Shown: positions 18,345 through 26,867, counted from the first letter of the stretch. The stretch is 49,985 bases of DNA from Gammaproteobacteria bacterium 42_54_T18 (GCA_002163245.1 MAAL01000089.1:1-49985), one strand, 5' to 3'. The notes: generated by a model from the sequence alone, not told the origin. Translations and numbers: made by a program.

Positions 18345-18638
18345 ATGCTGAAAAAAGATAAAGTCAAAGTAATTGACGAAGAAATGAACGATGAGAAAAT
18401 CCGCCGCTTTCTTACCCTAAAACCTTATGGCGAGGAATCTGTCGATTTTTACGTATTAACAAAGGCTTACCGCGGTTTGCCGATTGAATATTTTGCCACA
18501 TTCCTAGAAATGTTCTTAGCAGACGGCCGCGACATCAACGCCAAGAATGCCCAAGACCAATCGTTTGTCAGCTTTATTGAAGGTAACAGCAACTTCCTAG
18601 AGTTTGTTGAGCTGCTAAAGAGCAAAGGCGCGCAATAA
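18345..18638 (+). CDS. Small conserved protein, PA4642-like family
   Basis: A 97-residue soluble protein with no cysteine or membrane segment. The pattern (KKDKVKVIDEEMNDEKIRRF near the start, YRGLPIEYFATFLEMFLADG and DINAKNAQDQSF later) resembles the family named after P. aeruginosa PA4642. The last half looks like one ankyrin-type helix-turn-helix unit (GRDINAKNAQ). No function is known to me. It has its own promoter and is followed by a hairpin, so it is probably monocistronic. Confidence 0.75.
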   Translation: MLKKDKVKVIDEEMNDEKIRRFLTLKPYGEESVDFYVLTKAYRGLPIEYFATFLEMFLADGRDINAKNAQDQSFVSFIEGNSNFLEFVELLKSKGAQ

Positions 18639-18648
18639 AGCCTTTCTC

Positions 18649-18692
18649 CTAATACTGCCCCGTCAAGGAAGTTTATGGCGAGGCAGTATTAG
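18649..18692. terminator. Large inverted repeat between convergent genes
   Basis: CTAATACTGCC (18649-18659) and GGCAGTATTAG (18682-18692) are perfectly complementary over 11 bp with a 22-base loop. The right arm encodes the last residues of the minus-strand REC-kinase. It lies between two convergent genes, so it may act as terminator for both. There is no clear T tract. Confidence 0.5.
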
Positions 18693-19821
18693 TTATACCA
18701 AATTCAAGGCTCGTGGGGATTTTTACACTAAATATACTACCGTCACCTAAATTACTCGAAACCAACACATTTCCACCATGAATTTGTACATATTCTTTAA
18801 CCATCACAAGCCCAGTACCTTGGCCAAGGTTAACAAAATTGTGGGTTGACTGAGAAAAGTGATGGCTTAGTTTTTTCTGATCCTCTTCCGTTATACCAAT
18901 ACCTGTATCACTTACTTTCAAACTTAACGTGCCTTGCTGCTCGCCGATTTTTGTTAATGACAACGTCAAGGTTACAGTACCGTTGTGTGTAAATTTAATG
19001 GCATTAGATACAAGGTTTGACATAATCTGCGCAATTTTAACGGGATCAACTTTTACCAGCACATCATCAACCGGCAAATCTAGCAATATCTCTGTATTGT
19101 TTTTCTCTGCAATAGGAGCCATCACCCGCTGCAAGTCTCTTAAGGATCCACAGATGTCCATTGCCGTCAAATTCAGCTTCATTTCGCCGGTTTCAATTTT
19201 TGACAGATCTTGAATTGCACTAACTAACTCAAGAAGGTGCTCTGCATTTTCATAAGCAGTCTTCAAAGCAAAATAGTTTTTTTCACCCAGAAGACTCTGT
19301 GCATTTTTTAATACTCGAGCAAGAAACCCAATAATTGATGTTAATGGTGTGCGTAACACATAAGAAATATTGGCAAGAAATTCAACTTTTGCATAATTCG
19401 CCGCCTGTGCCTCAGATAATGCTGTTTGCAGCTGACGTTCTAGCTGCTTACGCTCTCGGGCATAACGAATGCATCGTAACAATGTCTCTTTCTTTAGTAC
19501 TGACTTCAAAATGTAGTCTTGAGCGCCAAATTTTAAACATTCTACCGCTAACGTCTCATCCTCCAGGCCGCTGAGTATAATTATTGGGGCTGTTGTTAAT
19601 TGCTGTTGCACGATGTTTTTAAGTGCAGATAAACCGTCCGTATCCGGCAAACGATAATCAAGCAATACGCAGTCATACTCTCCGCGTGAGAGGGATTCAA
19701 AAGCCTGCTTGGCGCTGCTACACTCAACAAATTCAACATCACACCCCTTAAGCTCTCGTATAACAGCCAAGCGATCAATAGTGTCATCATCACAAAGAAG
19801 CAGTCGATAAGTATCACTCAA
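18673..19821 (-). CDS. Receiver-histidine kinase with Tyr in place of the phospho-accepting His
   Basis: A 382-residue protein: receiver domain (5-125, phospho-acceptor D55, LLDYRLPDTDG), HisKA-like helices (about 140-205) and HATPase_c (about 250-375). The ATP-binding boxes look intact: N box SNLVSNAIKFTHNG, G1 VSDTGIGI, G2 GQGTGLVMVK. The H box reads FLANISYVLRTPL, so residue 154 is tyrosine (TAT at 19362-19360) where SHELRTPL kinases have histidine. It may bind ATP yet be unable to accept phosphate, acting as a scaffold or allosteric partner. The only usable in-frame start is TTG at 19821, since a stop codon lies just upstream. It is the last gene of the five-gene operon. Confidence 0.85.
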   Translation of the reverse strand: MSDTYRLLLCDDDTIDRLAVIRELKGCDVEFVECSSAKQAFESLSRGEYDCVLLDYRLPDTDGLSALKNIVQQQLTTAPIIILSGLEDETLAVECLKFGAQDYILKSVLKKETLLRCIRYARERKQLERQLQTALSEAQAANYAKVEFLANISYVLRTPLTSIIGFLARVLKNAQSLLGEKNYFALKTAYENAEHLLELVSAIQDLSKIETGEMKLNLTAMDICGSLRDLQRVMAPIAEKNNTEILLDLPVDDVLVKVDPVKIAQIMSNLVSNAIKFTHNGTVTLTLSLTKIGEQQGTLSLKVSDTGIGITEEDQKKLSHHFSQSTHNFVNLGQGTGLVMVKEYVQIHGGNVLVSSNLGDGSIFSVKIPTSLEFGITNTASP

Positions 19822-19870
19822 ATTTATTCAACTCATTATAAAACCATTAGGTGTTTAAGCAGCTACCAAC

Positions 19871-20305
19871 TTAGCGTGGTAACGCAACAATTTTCCAATA
19901 ACAATCTAATAACTCAATCACCTCCAAAAAACTGCTTTCTATATCCGATTTGACGATATAACCAGCGACATTATTATCATAAGCTGCCACTTTATCTTTA
20001 TCCGTTGCTGAAGTGGTGAGCACAAAAACAATACTGTCCTTAAGCTCATCATCCATTCGCATCGTTTGGAGAAGTTCGATACCATTCATTCGAGGCATAT
20101 TGAGATCAAGTAATACCATAAAAGGTTTGGCAATTTTGTCCTTGCCATTTTCACCTCGTAAATACTCCAAGGCATCAACCCCATCTTTTGCCCTTACGAG
20201 GTTATTTGCTACTTTTAATTTTTTAAACGTTCGTTTGATTGCCATCGCATCTAGATCATCATCCTCAACAACCAGCAATGTAACTTCCGCCTTGTTTTGA
20301 CTCAT
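19871..20305 (-). CDS. Single-domain response regulator, Rcp1-like
   Basis: A 144-residue stand-alone receiver. The acidic pocket is VVEDDDLD, the phospho-acceptor is D67 in LLDLNMPRMNGIE, the conserved threonine/serine follows in VLTTSATDKD, and the lysine is in YIVKSD. The extra loop between the first helix and the active-site strand (EYLRGENGKDK) is typical of Rcp1, the partner of cyanobacterial phytochrome kinases. The neighbouring kinases are of the phytochrome type, so they are its likely phosphodonors (inference). It is closely related to the C-terminal receiver of the next gene upstream. The gaps to its neighbours are 64 and 49 bases. Confidence 0.93.
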   Translation of the reverse strand: MSQNKAEVTLLVVEDDDLDAMAIKRTFKKLKVANNLVRAKDGVDALEYLRGENGKDKIAKPFMVLLDLNMPRMNGIELLQTMRMDDELKDSIVFVLTTSATDKDKVAAYDNNVAGYIVKSDIESSFLEVIELLDCYWKIVALPR

Positions 20306-20369
20306 GTTTTTTCCTATTAAGGTTTGTTCATATTTTTATTATTGGAATACCCGCTATAACATCAGCATA

Positions 20370-22571
20370 TCAGTGTAGTAGACTCACGGTGTTTTGATAG
20401 TGCTTAATCATTTTAGACAAATGGCAATAATCAGGGCCAGCATCCGATTTTACGATATAACCCGCCACGTGATAATTATACGCCGATAACTTATCTTTTT
20501 CTTCTATCGACGTTGTCAAAACAAATACCGTACTACGATGCAAATTTGGATCCCTACGTACCGCATCAAGAAATTCTATCCCACCCATTTTCGGCATATT
20601 AATATCCAGCAACACTAAATAAGGAGATCCTGCTGAGGATTGTTCTTTTAACTTTTCTAATGCTTGAAATCCGTTAACAACACGTACCAGCTTTGGCGGG
20701 TCATCCTGTTTTCTTAAGCTCCTCTCAATAGCTTTTGCATCAAGATCGTCATCATCCACTAACAGAATGGTAAAAGGGCCTTTTTTTTTATTAGTGGAAA
20801 AGGTACTTTTCATCGCAGCATCTCCGGTCAACAGATGTTCTGATGCATCCTTGATAATGGCAATGGTCCCAGGGCTCTCCAACAATCGGTTCATGTCCTG
20901 AAGCTTCAAAGGCCTACTGAAATAGTAACCTTGTAGTTTATCGCACCCCAATATTTTTAGTAACGAGGCTTGGCTCTCCGTTTCTACACCTTCTGCAACA
21001 ACATCCATATCAAGAGCATGAGCCATCATAATCATAGATTTAACAATTTCACGGCTTTTTTGCACCGTGCAAATTTCATCGATAAATATTTTATCAATTT
21101 TTAACGTTTTTAAGGGCAATAACTGAAGGTGACGAAAGGAGGAGAAGCCCGTACCAAAATCATCAATAGCCACTTGAATGCCTTTCCCCGACAAGTCCTT
21201 CAACTTCGTTGCACAACGTTCAACATCTTCAATAACGGCACTCTCGGTCAATTCCAGTTCAACCTGACGAAAGGGAAGCCCATACTTCTTAACGGTATTA
21301 AAAACATTCTTTTTAAATGATAATTGACGAAGTTGATAGGCCGATACATTGATTGCGACAACCAAGTCTAAATGCAAGTCTTTGTATTCTGACAACCAAC
21401 GCTGAAGCTGCTGACAGGCTTCTTCAATAACCCAGTCGCCAATGTCATTAATTAAACCCACGGTTTCTGCCACCGGTATAAATTCGTCAGGAGATACCAT
21501 ACCGCGAACCGGGTGATTCCACCGAATCAATGCCTCTACTCCAGCAATGGTACCATCTGAAACATTAATCTGTGGCTGATAGTACAATTCAAATTCTTTA
21601 CACTTTAATGCCTTGTGAAGGTCTGTTTTTAAAGTAACGTATTCATCAGCAAGCATTTGAAGGTCATCTGAATAAAAACAATAACCGTTGCGTCCACTTT
21701 GCTTGGCTTTATACATTGCCAAATCAGCACACTTTATAAGAGCAGATACATCAGAAGAACACGTAGGATAAGTCGCGATTCCAAGACTAATGCTCGTATG
21801 AATTAGCTTACCTTGAATAGTGATGGGTTCTCTAATCGCCTCAACCAATTGCTGGGCAATTTTGATGAGTGACCCTTGCTTTTCTACCCCTTCAATTAAC
21901 ACTGAAAACTCATCACCACCTAATCGCCCCACCACATCGTTGTCACGAAGAGCTGACTTAATGAGGTCTGCAATTGTTGTTAATAGCTCATCACCCGCTT
22001 CATGTCCTAATGTATCATTAACACTTTTAAAATTATCTACATCAATAAACATGATAGCAAAATAGGTATTATCTCTTTGAGACCGTGCAATCGCCTGCCT
22101 TACACTCTCAATAAATAATGAGCGATTGGCTAAACCGGTTAACATATCATGCTGAGCCAAAAATCGCATTTGTAGTGATATTTGCTTTCTTTCCTGAGCA
22201 TAACGAATGGCTCGAACTAAAGAATGGGTTGTGATCTCCGATTTTAATAGAAAATCTTGAGCCCCTTCTTTCAAGCAATTTAACATAACAAATTCATCGT
22301 CAATACCACTTAACATTACGATAGGTGCATGGCTTAGCCCCTCGTTTTGTATTAACTGAATTAATTCAATACCATTTTTACCACCCAGGCGATAATCAAA
22401 AAGTAAACAGTCATAATTTTCTTCTAGGAGTAAAGATGTAGCCTCTTCGAACGTCGCTGCCTCACTAATATCTATTACATTTTTTACTTTCGATAAAGCT
22501 CGTCTAACCGCAATACGATCCAGTTTGTCGTCATCAACAACCAAAACTCTGAGCGGTTTCACTGTTCCCAT
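20370..22571 (-). CDS. REC-GGDEF-EAL-REC c-di-GMP enzyme
   Basis: A 733-residue soluble protein with four domains: receiver (6-125, D59), GGDEF (about 140-300, intact GGDEF at 218-222), EAL (about 312-560, intact EAL at 346-348 and DDFGTGFSS) and a second receiver (about 605-733, LLDINMPKMGGIE). Both output domains have active-site motifs, so it could make and/or degrade c-di-GMP. A C-terminal receiver after an EAL domain is uncommon. The two receivers are of different types. The first resembles that of the REC-kinase at 18673-19821, and the second resembles the stand-alone regulator at 19871-20305. It starts 13 bases after the PAS kinase stop codon, so the two are tightly coupled. Confidence 0.92.
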   Translation of the reverse strand: MGTVKPLRVLVVDDDKLDRIAVRRALSKVKNVIDISEAATFEEATSLLLEENYDCLLFDYRLGGKNGIELIQLIQNEGLSHAPIVMLSGIDDEFVMLNCLKEGAQDFLLKSEITTHSLVRAIRYAQERKQISLQMRFLAQHDMLTGLANRSLFIESVRQAIARSQRDNTYFAIMFIDVDNFKSVNDTLGHEAGDELLTTIADLIKSALRDNDVVGRLGGDEFSVLIEGVEKQGSLIKIAQQLVEAIREPITIQGKLIHTSISLGIATYPTCSSDVSALIKCADLAMYKAKQSGRNGYCFYSDDLQMLADEYVTLKTDLHKALKCKEFELYYQPQINVSDGTIAGVEALIRWNHPVRGMVSPDEFIPVAETVGLINDIGDWVIEEACQQLQRWLSEYKDLHLDLVVAINVSAYQLRQLSFKKNVFNTVKKYGLPFRQVELELTESAVIEDVERCATKLKDLSGKGIQVAIDDFGTGFSSFRHLQLLPLKTLKIDKIFIDEICTVQKSREIVKSMIMMAHALDMDVVAEGVETESQASLLKILGCDKLQGYYFSRPLKLQDMNRLLESPGTIAIIKDASEHLLTGDAAMKSTFSTNKKKGPFTILLVDDDDLDAKAIERSLRKQDDPPKLVRVVNGFQALEKLKEQSSAGSPYLVLLDINMPKMGGIEFLDAVRRDPNLHRSTVFVLTTSIEEKDKLSAYNYHVAGYIVKSDAGPDYCHLSKMIKHYQNTVSLLH

Positions 22572-22584
22572 GATTCAACCCTCC

Positions 22585-23706
22585 CTAACAATGATCACAT
22601 TCCTGGTGTTTAGGCCAGACAACTGAAAACACCGAACCTTCACCAACTATTGATTTAACGTTAATCGCCCCTCCTTGCGACTCCGTTATTTTTTTAACCA
22701 TTGCCAACCCCATGCCACTACCTTCAACATCATCCTTAGATTTTAGCTTTTCAAACATGCCAAATACCTTTTCGTAATATTGCTCTTCTATACCAGGGCC
22801 ATTATCTTTTATATCTATATGAACAAATCCCCCCTCCTCCTTAACCTCAACGTTAATAATACCATTCTCCTTATCATTATGTTTGATCGCATTATTAATA
22901 AGGTTTCTCAGAACTTGAGTAAAAGGCGTTGCTAATACATCAAACGTAATGTTCTCACCATCAAACTCCAAGCAAAACTGCTTAGGTGGAGAGGACTGCT
23001 GAAATAAGTCTTTTATCACGTAATGAACATCAACATTACTCACATCATACTCAACTTTACCAACACGGGAGTATTCTAACAAATCATCAAGCAGCGCCCG
23101 CATACGTTGAAGTCGAATACGCATCATCTGCAAGTGGTCAGTAACAAGGTCTTTGTCCTCAATATCTTCTGATATCCAGGTCACCAGATTATCAATGCCA
23201 CGTAACGGGGCCTTCAAGTCATGGGAGGCGACATACGCAAATTGATCCAACTCATTATTTGAGCGAGTAAGTTCCGACTCCACCCGCTGATGATCACTTA
23301 TGTCAATCAGTGAAACCATCACAAACCGCCCCTCTTCAACATCAAAAGAGGTGAGTTTTAAATTAATGTAAAGAGCACTGCCGTCCTTTCTCGGTATTTT
23401 AATACTTTTCGTTTTTCCAAAATAAAGCGGCTCTTTACTCTTGCTGAAATATCCATTCCGAAAGGCAAGGAAGACATCCGTACAGTCAGGTATCAAACGT
23501 CCAATCGGCGCCTGGATTAATTCAGAAATAGAATAACCTAACAGCTGCGACACCTCTGAATTACCAAATATAACCTGCCCCTCAAGATCAACTATCAATA
23601 TTGGCAAAGGAATACTTTCGATAACATGTTGGTACAAATCAATATTCTCCAAATCGTTTCTAAATTCCAAATCTATTTTTGATTTATTGACTGACAACTT
23701 CGACAT
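22585..23706 (-). CDS. PAS-domain sensor histidine kinase, phytochrome-kinase type
   Basis: Translated from the ATG at 23706, a 373-residue soluble kinase. A strong ribosome binding site (GGAG about 7 bases upstream) favours this start over an in-frame one at 23748. It has a PAS domain (about 22-140, QVIFGNSEVSQLLGYSI, with a following PAC), HisKA with the H box VASHDLKAPLRGID, and HATPase_c (NLINNAIKH, IKDNGPGI, EGSGMGLAMVKK). The SHDLKAPLRGID variant is typical of kinases that phosphorylate Rcp1-like receivers. There are no membrane helices. The start lies 23 bases inside the preceding kinase gene, implying translational coupling. No bilin-binding GAF domain is present, so light sensing cannot be claimed. 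Confidence 0.92.
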   Translation of the reverse strand: MSKLSVNKSKIDLEFRNDLENIDLYQHVIESIPLPILIVDLEGQVIFGNSEVSQLLGYSISELIQAPIGRLIPDCTDVFLAFRNGYFSKSKEPLYFGKTKSIKIPRKDGSALYINLKLTSFDVEEGRFVMVSLIDISDHQRVESELTRSNNELDQFAYVASHDLKAPLRGIDNLVTWISEDIEDKDLVTDHLQMMRIRLQRMRALLDDLLEYSRVGKVEYDVSNVDVHYVIKDLFQQSSPPKQFCLEFDGENITFDVLATPFTQVLRNLINNAIKHNDKENGIINVEVKEEGGFVHIDIKDNGPGIEEQYYEKVFGMFEKLKSKDDVEGSGMGLAMVKKITESQGGAINVKSIVGEGSVFSVVWPKHQECDHC

Positions 23707-25369
23707 GACTATCTCCAGAGAGCCTACTTTCCATTTTCCAATGTACAATCATTTGAGTGCCTTTTCCAAGTTCAGACTTGATCTGAATAACACCACCTTG
23801 ACGTTCTACAATTTTTTTCACTAAGGCCAAACCAATACCACTACCTTCCACTGAGTCTCGAGGCTCAAGCGTTTGAAACACCTCAAATATTTTCTCATGG
23901 TACTGACTTTCAATCCCCGGCCCATCATCGGCTACGATAATTTCAGCCGCACCGCCTTTTTGCTGTACCGACACGGTGATTTTTCCCTTACCATTATCAT
24001 GGTGCTTAATCGCATTTCCAATCAAATTGCGCAGTACCGTTTCCAACGGTGCAAGCTCGGCGGTAAAAACTGGTAGCTTACCCTTAAGTTGCAAAGTAAA
24101 CCCTGAAGGGGGGGAAGATAGCTCAAACAACTGCTGCGCTATCTTCAAAACATCCACGTTAGCCAAAGACTGTTCATATTTACCAATGCTAGAGTACGCT
24201 AACAAGTCATCTAACAATTTTTCCATTCGAGATATCCGTTGGTGCATCATTGAAACATGTTCATCTAACGCCTCTGCATCCTCTTTGTCCTCTTCTATCC
24301 AAGTCGCTAAATGGTCAATTCCTCGTAAAGGTGCTTTTAAATCGTGAGAGGCTATATGGGCAAATTTATCCAATTCCTCGTTAGAACGTTTTAATTCTTC
24401 GGTATACCGCTGCAAAGCAACTTCAGCTTTTTTACGCTCGTCTACTTCATTTTCTTTTTCTTTGTAGGTATGAATATAATCCACTAGCAACCCACAAAAA
24501 GGCACGACATAAGCAAATATCTTAAGAAAATGTGCGATATTAAAGTGGTGATCAAACAAGGAGCTGGAACCAAACGCCATATGTAACTCCACCACCACCT
24601 CAGGAATCATTGCAATCACTAAAGCATGAGCAAACACACTGGGTTGTTTTTTGTAGAAGTAGGGAAAAAGAAAACACCCAGCAAAGATAAACAGAACTAA
24701 AGGCACAACATCATAGGGCCGAGTAATCAAATTATCGGGGTATTGCGTCTGTGGCAAAGAGGCACTGACAGCACAGTAGTGGATAATACCGTAAGCCACT
24801 ATTGTAGACACGACAAATATCGACACTAGAAACTTAAGGTTTCCCGATCCAACGCTCGGCTTTCGAATCAGTAATAAACTAACACCTCCAATGAGAATCA
24901 AGGCATTAAATATTCGGCAAATAGCCCATGTAAATGGAATCAGATTCCGGTTGTCAGCAACCGCTTCTATCAGTCTTGCGGCAGCCAGAGTATGGAACGC
25001 ATCCATGCAGCCCGCTAAGAATAACGCAGCGCCAATAACCGGTGTAGTGTAGTCCTTCGACATAACATAATGGCTAAATGCCAATGCCGTCGTAAACAGA
25101 GCAGCACTGAATGCTGACCATTCCAAAATCGTATGAGAAAATGCCCCTGTTAGCCGGTAAAAAAAAGCATCCAACTGTTGATGCTTTGGCCAATCTGCTG
25201 CAGCGGCCAAATCAAAGGGTTTACCCACAGAGCCAAAGTTCACACCAAACAAAGAAAGAACAAAAGGAGAAACACAAATAACCACAACAAGATAAAGGAA
25301 ATAGGGTGGCATTTTAAGTTCTGATGGATCATTTTTGAAAAACGTGTCTAACGTAGGCGCCTTATTCAT
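23684..25369 (-). CDS. Membrane sensor histidine kinase with MASE3-like sensor
   Basis: About 561 residues from the ATG at 25369 (AAGG 8 bases upstream). An in-frame TTG at 25375 has poorer spacing. The N-terminal 310 residues hold eight or so hydrophobic helices with the stretch AGCMDAFHTLAAARL, which resembles the MASE3 membrane sensor domain. A coiled-coil linker, HisKA (IASHDLKAPLRGID) and HATPase_c (NLIGNAIKHHDNGKG, VADDGPGI, EGSGIGLALVKK) follow. The kinase half is closely similar to that of the next gene. It is the first gene of the signalling operon. The signal sensed by MASE3 is not established. Confidence 0.88.
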   Translation of the reverse strand: MNKAPTLDTFFKNDPSELKMPPYFLYLVVVICVSPFVLSLFGVNFGSVGKPFDLAAAADWPKHQQLDAFFYRLTGAFSHTILEWSAFSAALFTTALAFSHYVMSKDYTTPVIGAALFLAGCMDAFHTLAAARLIEAVADNRNLIPFTWAICRIFNALILIGGVSLLLIRKPSVGSGNLKFLVSIFVVSTIVAYGIIHYCAVSASLPQTQYPDNLITRPYDVVPLVLFIFAGCFLFPYFYKKQPSVFAHALVIAMIPEVVVELHMAFGSSSLFDHHFNIAHFLKIFAYVVPFCGLLVDYIHTYKEKENEVDERKKAEVALQRYTEELKRSNEELDKFAHIASHDLKAPLRGIDHLATWIEEDKEDAEALDEHVSMMHQRISRMEKLLDDLLAYSSIGKYEQSLANVDVLKIAQQLFELSSPPSGFTLQLKGKLPVFTAELAPLETVLRNLIGNAIKHHDNGKGKITVSVQQKGGAAEIIVADDGPGIESQYHEKIFEVFQTLEPRDSVEGSGIGLALVKKIVERQGGVIQIKSELGKGTQMIVHWKMESRLSGDSHVEVVSQ

Positions 25370-25374
25370 ATTCA

Positions 25375-25387
25375 AAGCCTTAGGCTT
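25375..25387. promoter_or_regulatory. Palindrome covering the ribosome binding site of the first kinase gene
   Basis: AAGCCTTAGGCTT is a perfect palindrome around a central T. On the minus strand it contains the AAGG that would serve as ribosome binding site for the ATG at 25369. It could be an operator or a small hairpin (5-bp stem, 3-base loop) that masks the site. Confidence 0.35.
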
Positions 25388-25500
25388 ACACCGCTCTTTA
25401 ATTATATTTTTATTAAGAACTAATAGTAGGTGCTAGGCCTACAATTGCCACTTTACGCCCGTAGTGTTGTCATACTGTTTGTTATACAAGCTAAGCCTAC
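25381..25500. repeat. Three spaced copies of a TAGGCYTAC-like 9-mer
   Basis: TAGGCTTAC (25381-25389), TAGGCCTAC (25435-25443) and TAAGCCTAC (25492-25500) lie 54 and 57 bases apart in the gap between the signalling operon and yceJ. In addition TAGTAGG (25424-25430) is the inverse of CCTACTA (25496-25502). They look like binding sites for one regulator of one or both divergent transcripts. Confidence 0.35.
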
Positions 25501-25647
25501 TAAATATTGAAATAGAACTAACTGATATATAGCTGACATTCACCTAAAGTAAAGTTGCACCAAGACCTCTGAACTCATAACAAAACGCTTCACCTTCAAC
25601 GAACATAAGCACACAATTAAAGCGGGTTTAATCACATCATCAACAGA

Positions 25648-26247
25648 ATAAAAATCACCAATCAACCTCAACACTATGGACTCATTAGCATTCTGCTCCA
25701 TTGGGCAATGACGATAACGATTGTCGGGTTATTCGGCCTTGGCTTATGGATGACTTCTCTTGGGTATTACGACGCCTGGTATAATCAAGCCCCCTCTATT
25801 CACAAATCGATTGGCATACTGCTGGCAGGGGTATTTATTTTTCGAGTAATTTGGAAACTAACCAATATCAAACTTCAACCACTCTCAACACACACTGCCA
25901 TTGAAAAAAAACTAGCTCAACTCACCCACGTCCTGCTCTATGTTTTAATGGCATGTATTATGGTGAGCGGATACCTCATTTCAACCGCTGACGGGCGGGT
26001 TATTGAGGTATTTGGTTGGTTTGAAATACCAGCAACCCTTACCAACATTGAGAATCAAGAAGATATTGCAGGAGAGGTTCATTACTACTTAGCATTAACG
26101 TTAATAAGTCTAAGCACCATTCATGCATTAGCGGCTATCAAACATCATGTCATTGATAAAGACGAGACCTTACGTCGTATGACATCCCTAACCAATTCAA
26201 ACACCAAAACAAAAACAACTCACAAAGGAAACAACCATGATAATTAA
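25648..26247 (+). CDS. Cytochrome b561 family protein (YceJ-like), probable ATA start
   Basis: A four-helix di-heme-b membrane protein of about 199 residues if started at the ATA at 25648. The first ATG (25708) would drop the conserved segment YGLISILLHWAM, including a histidine expected to bind heme. The frame is open back to a TAA at 25618-25620 and contains no ATG, GTG or TTG before 25708. Aligned with E. coli YceJ (recalled start MSFTNTPERYG), the ATA falls exactly on the initiator methionine (xKITNQPQHYG). Other family features are HKSIGILL, LISTADGRVIEVFGWFEIPA, and the last-helix histidines in HALAAIKHHVIDKDETLRRM. It overlaps yceI by 11 bases. The true start could be ATA, or ATG if the reference base is wrong. 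Confidence 0.85.
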   Translation: MKITNQPQHYGLISILLHWAMTITIVGLFGLGLWMTSLGYYDAWYNQAPSIHKSIGILLAGVFIFRVIWKLTNIKLQPLSTHTAIEKKLAQLTHVLLYVLMACIMVSGYLISTADGRVIEVFGWFEIPATLTNIENQEDIAGEVHYYLALTLISLSTIHALAAIKHHVIDKDETLRRMTSLTNSNTKTKTTHKGNNHDN

Positions 26248-26833
26248 ACGAACTACCCGCCTTTTAACCGCTATTTTTATATTCATAAACATAGCAACTA
26301 TTAGCAATACATATGCTGCCACAGACACCTACAAAATTGACACTAAAGGAGCCCATGCATCGATTAAGTTTAAAATCAAACACTTAGGGTATAGCTGGTT
26401 ATATGGTCGTTTTGACACGTTTGATGGCACCTTGATGCTTGATGAAAAAGCCCCAGAGAACTCAAAAATTGAAGTCTCCATCGATACTTCTAGCATCAAC
26501 AGTAATCATGCAGAAAGAGACAAGCACCTTAGAGGCACAGACTTTCTCGATGTAAAAAAATACCCTAATGCTACGTTTAAAAGTACATCCATTAGTATTT
26601 CAGGGGACAACTCTGGGGTATTAAAAGGCTATTTAACGTTGCACGGCATCACAAACACTATTGAGATCCCAGTGACTCACATCGGTGGTGGCACAGACCC
26701 TTGGGGTGGTTACCGTCACGGTTTCAGTGGCTCAACAACATTGACATTAAAAGATTACGGGATTGATTTTAACCTAGGCCCCGCTTCTACTCAGGTAGAG
26801 CTGATATTGGATATAGAAACGGTAAAACAATAA
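26237..26833 (+). CDS. YceI-family periplasmic protein
   Basis: A 198-residue protein with a signal peptide (about residues 1-27, hydrophobic core LLTAIFIFINIATI, cleavage after TYA). The body is a YceI lipocalin-like barrel: YKIDTKGAHASIKFKIKHLG at the start of the mature chain, then the SINSNHAERDKHLRGTDFLD loop and GYLTLHGITNTIEIPVT. YceI proteins bind long isoprenoid-type lipids in the periplasm. The strong AAGGA ribosome binding site lies within the end of the cytochrome gene. The b561-yceI pairing is widespread and suggests the two act together on a quinone-like substrate (inference). Confidence 0.93.
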   Translation: MIIKRTTRLLTAIFIFINIATISNTYAATDTYKIDTKGAHASIKFKIKHLGYSWLYGRFDTFDGTLMLDEKAPENSKIEVSIDTSSINSNHAERDKHLRGTDFLDVKKYPNATFKSTSISISGDNSGVLKGYLTLHGITNTIEIPVTHIGGGTDPWGGYRHGFSGSTTLTLKDYGIDFNLGPASTQVELILDIETVKQ

Positions 26834-26867
26834 TGGCGTAGAGACCTGTATTGTACAATACGTTATG

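Noticed and set aside
22585-25369. True phytochrome photoreceptors
   Set aside because: The kinases have phytochrome-type H boxes but no bilin-binding GAF/PHY domains, so light sensing is not supported.
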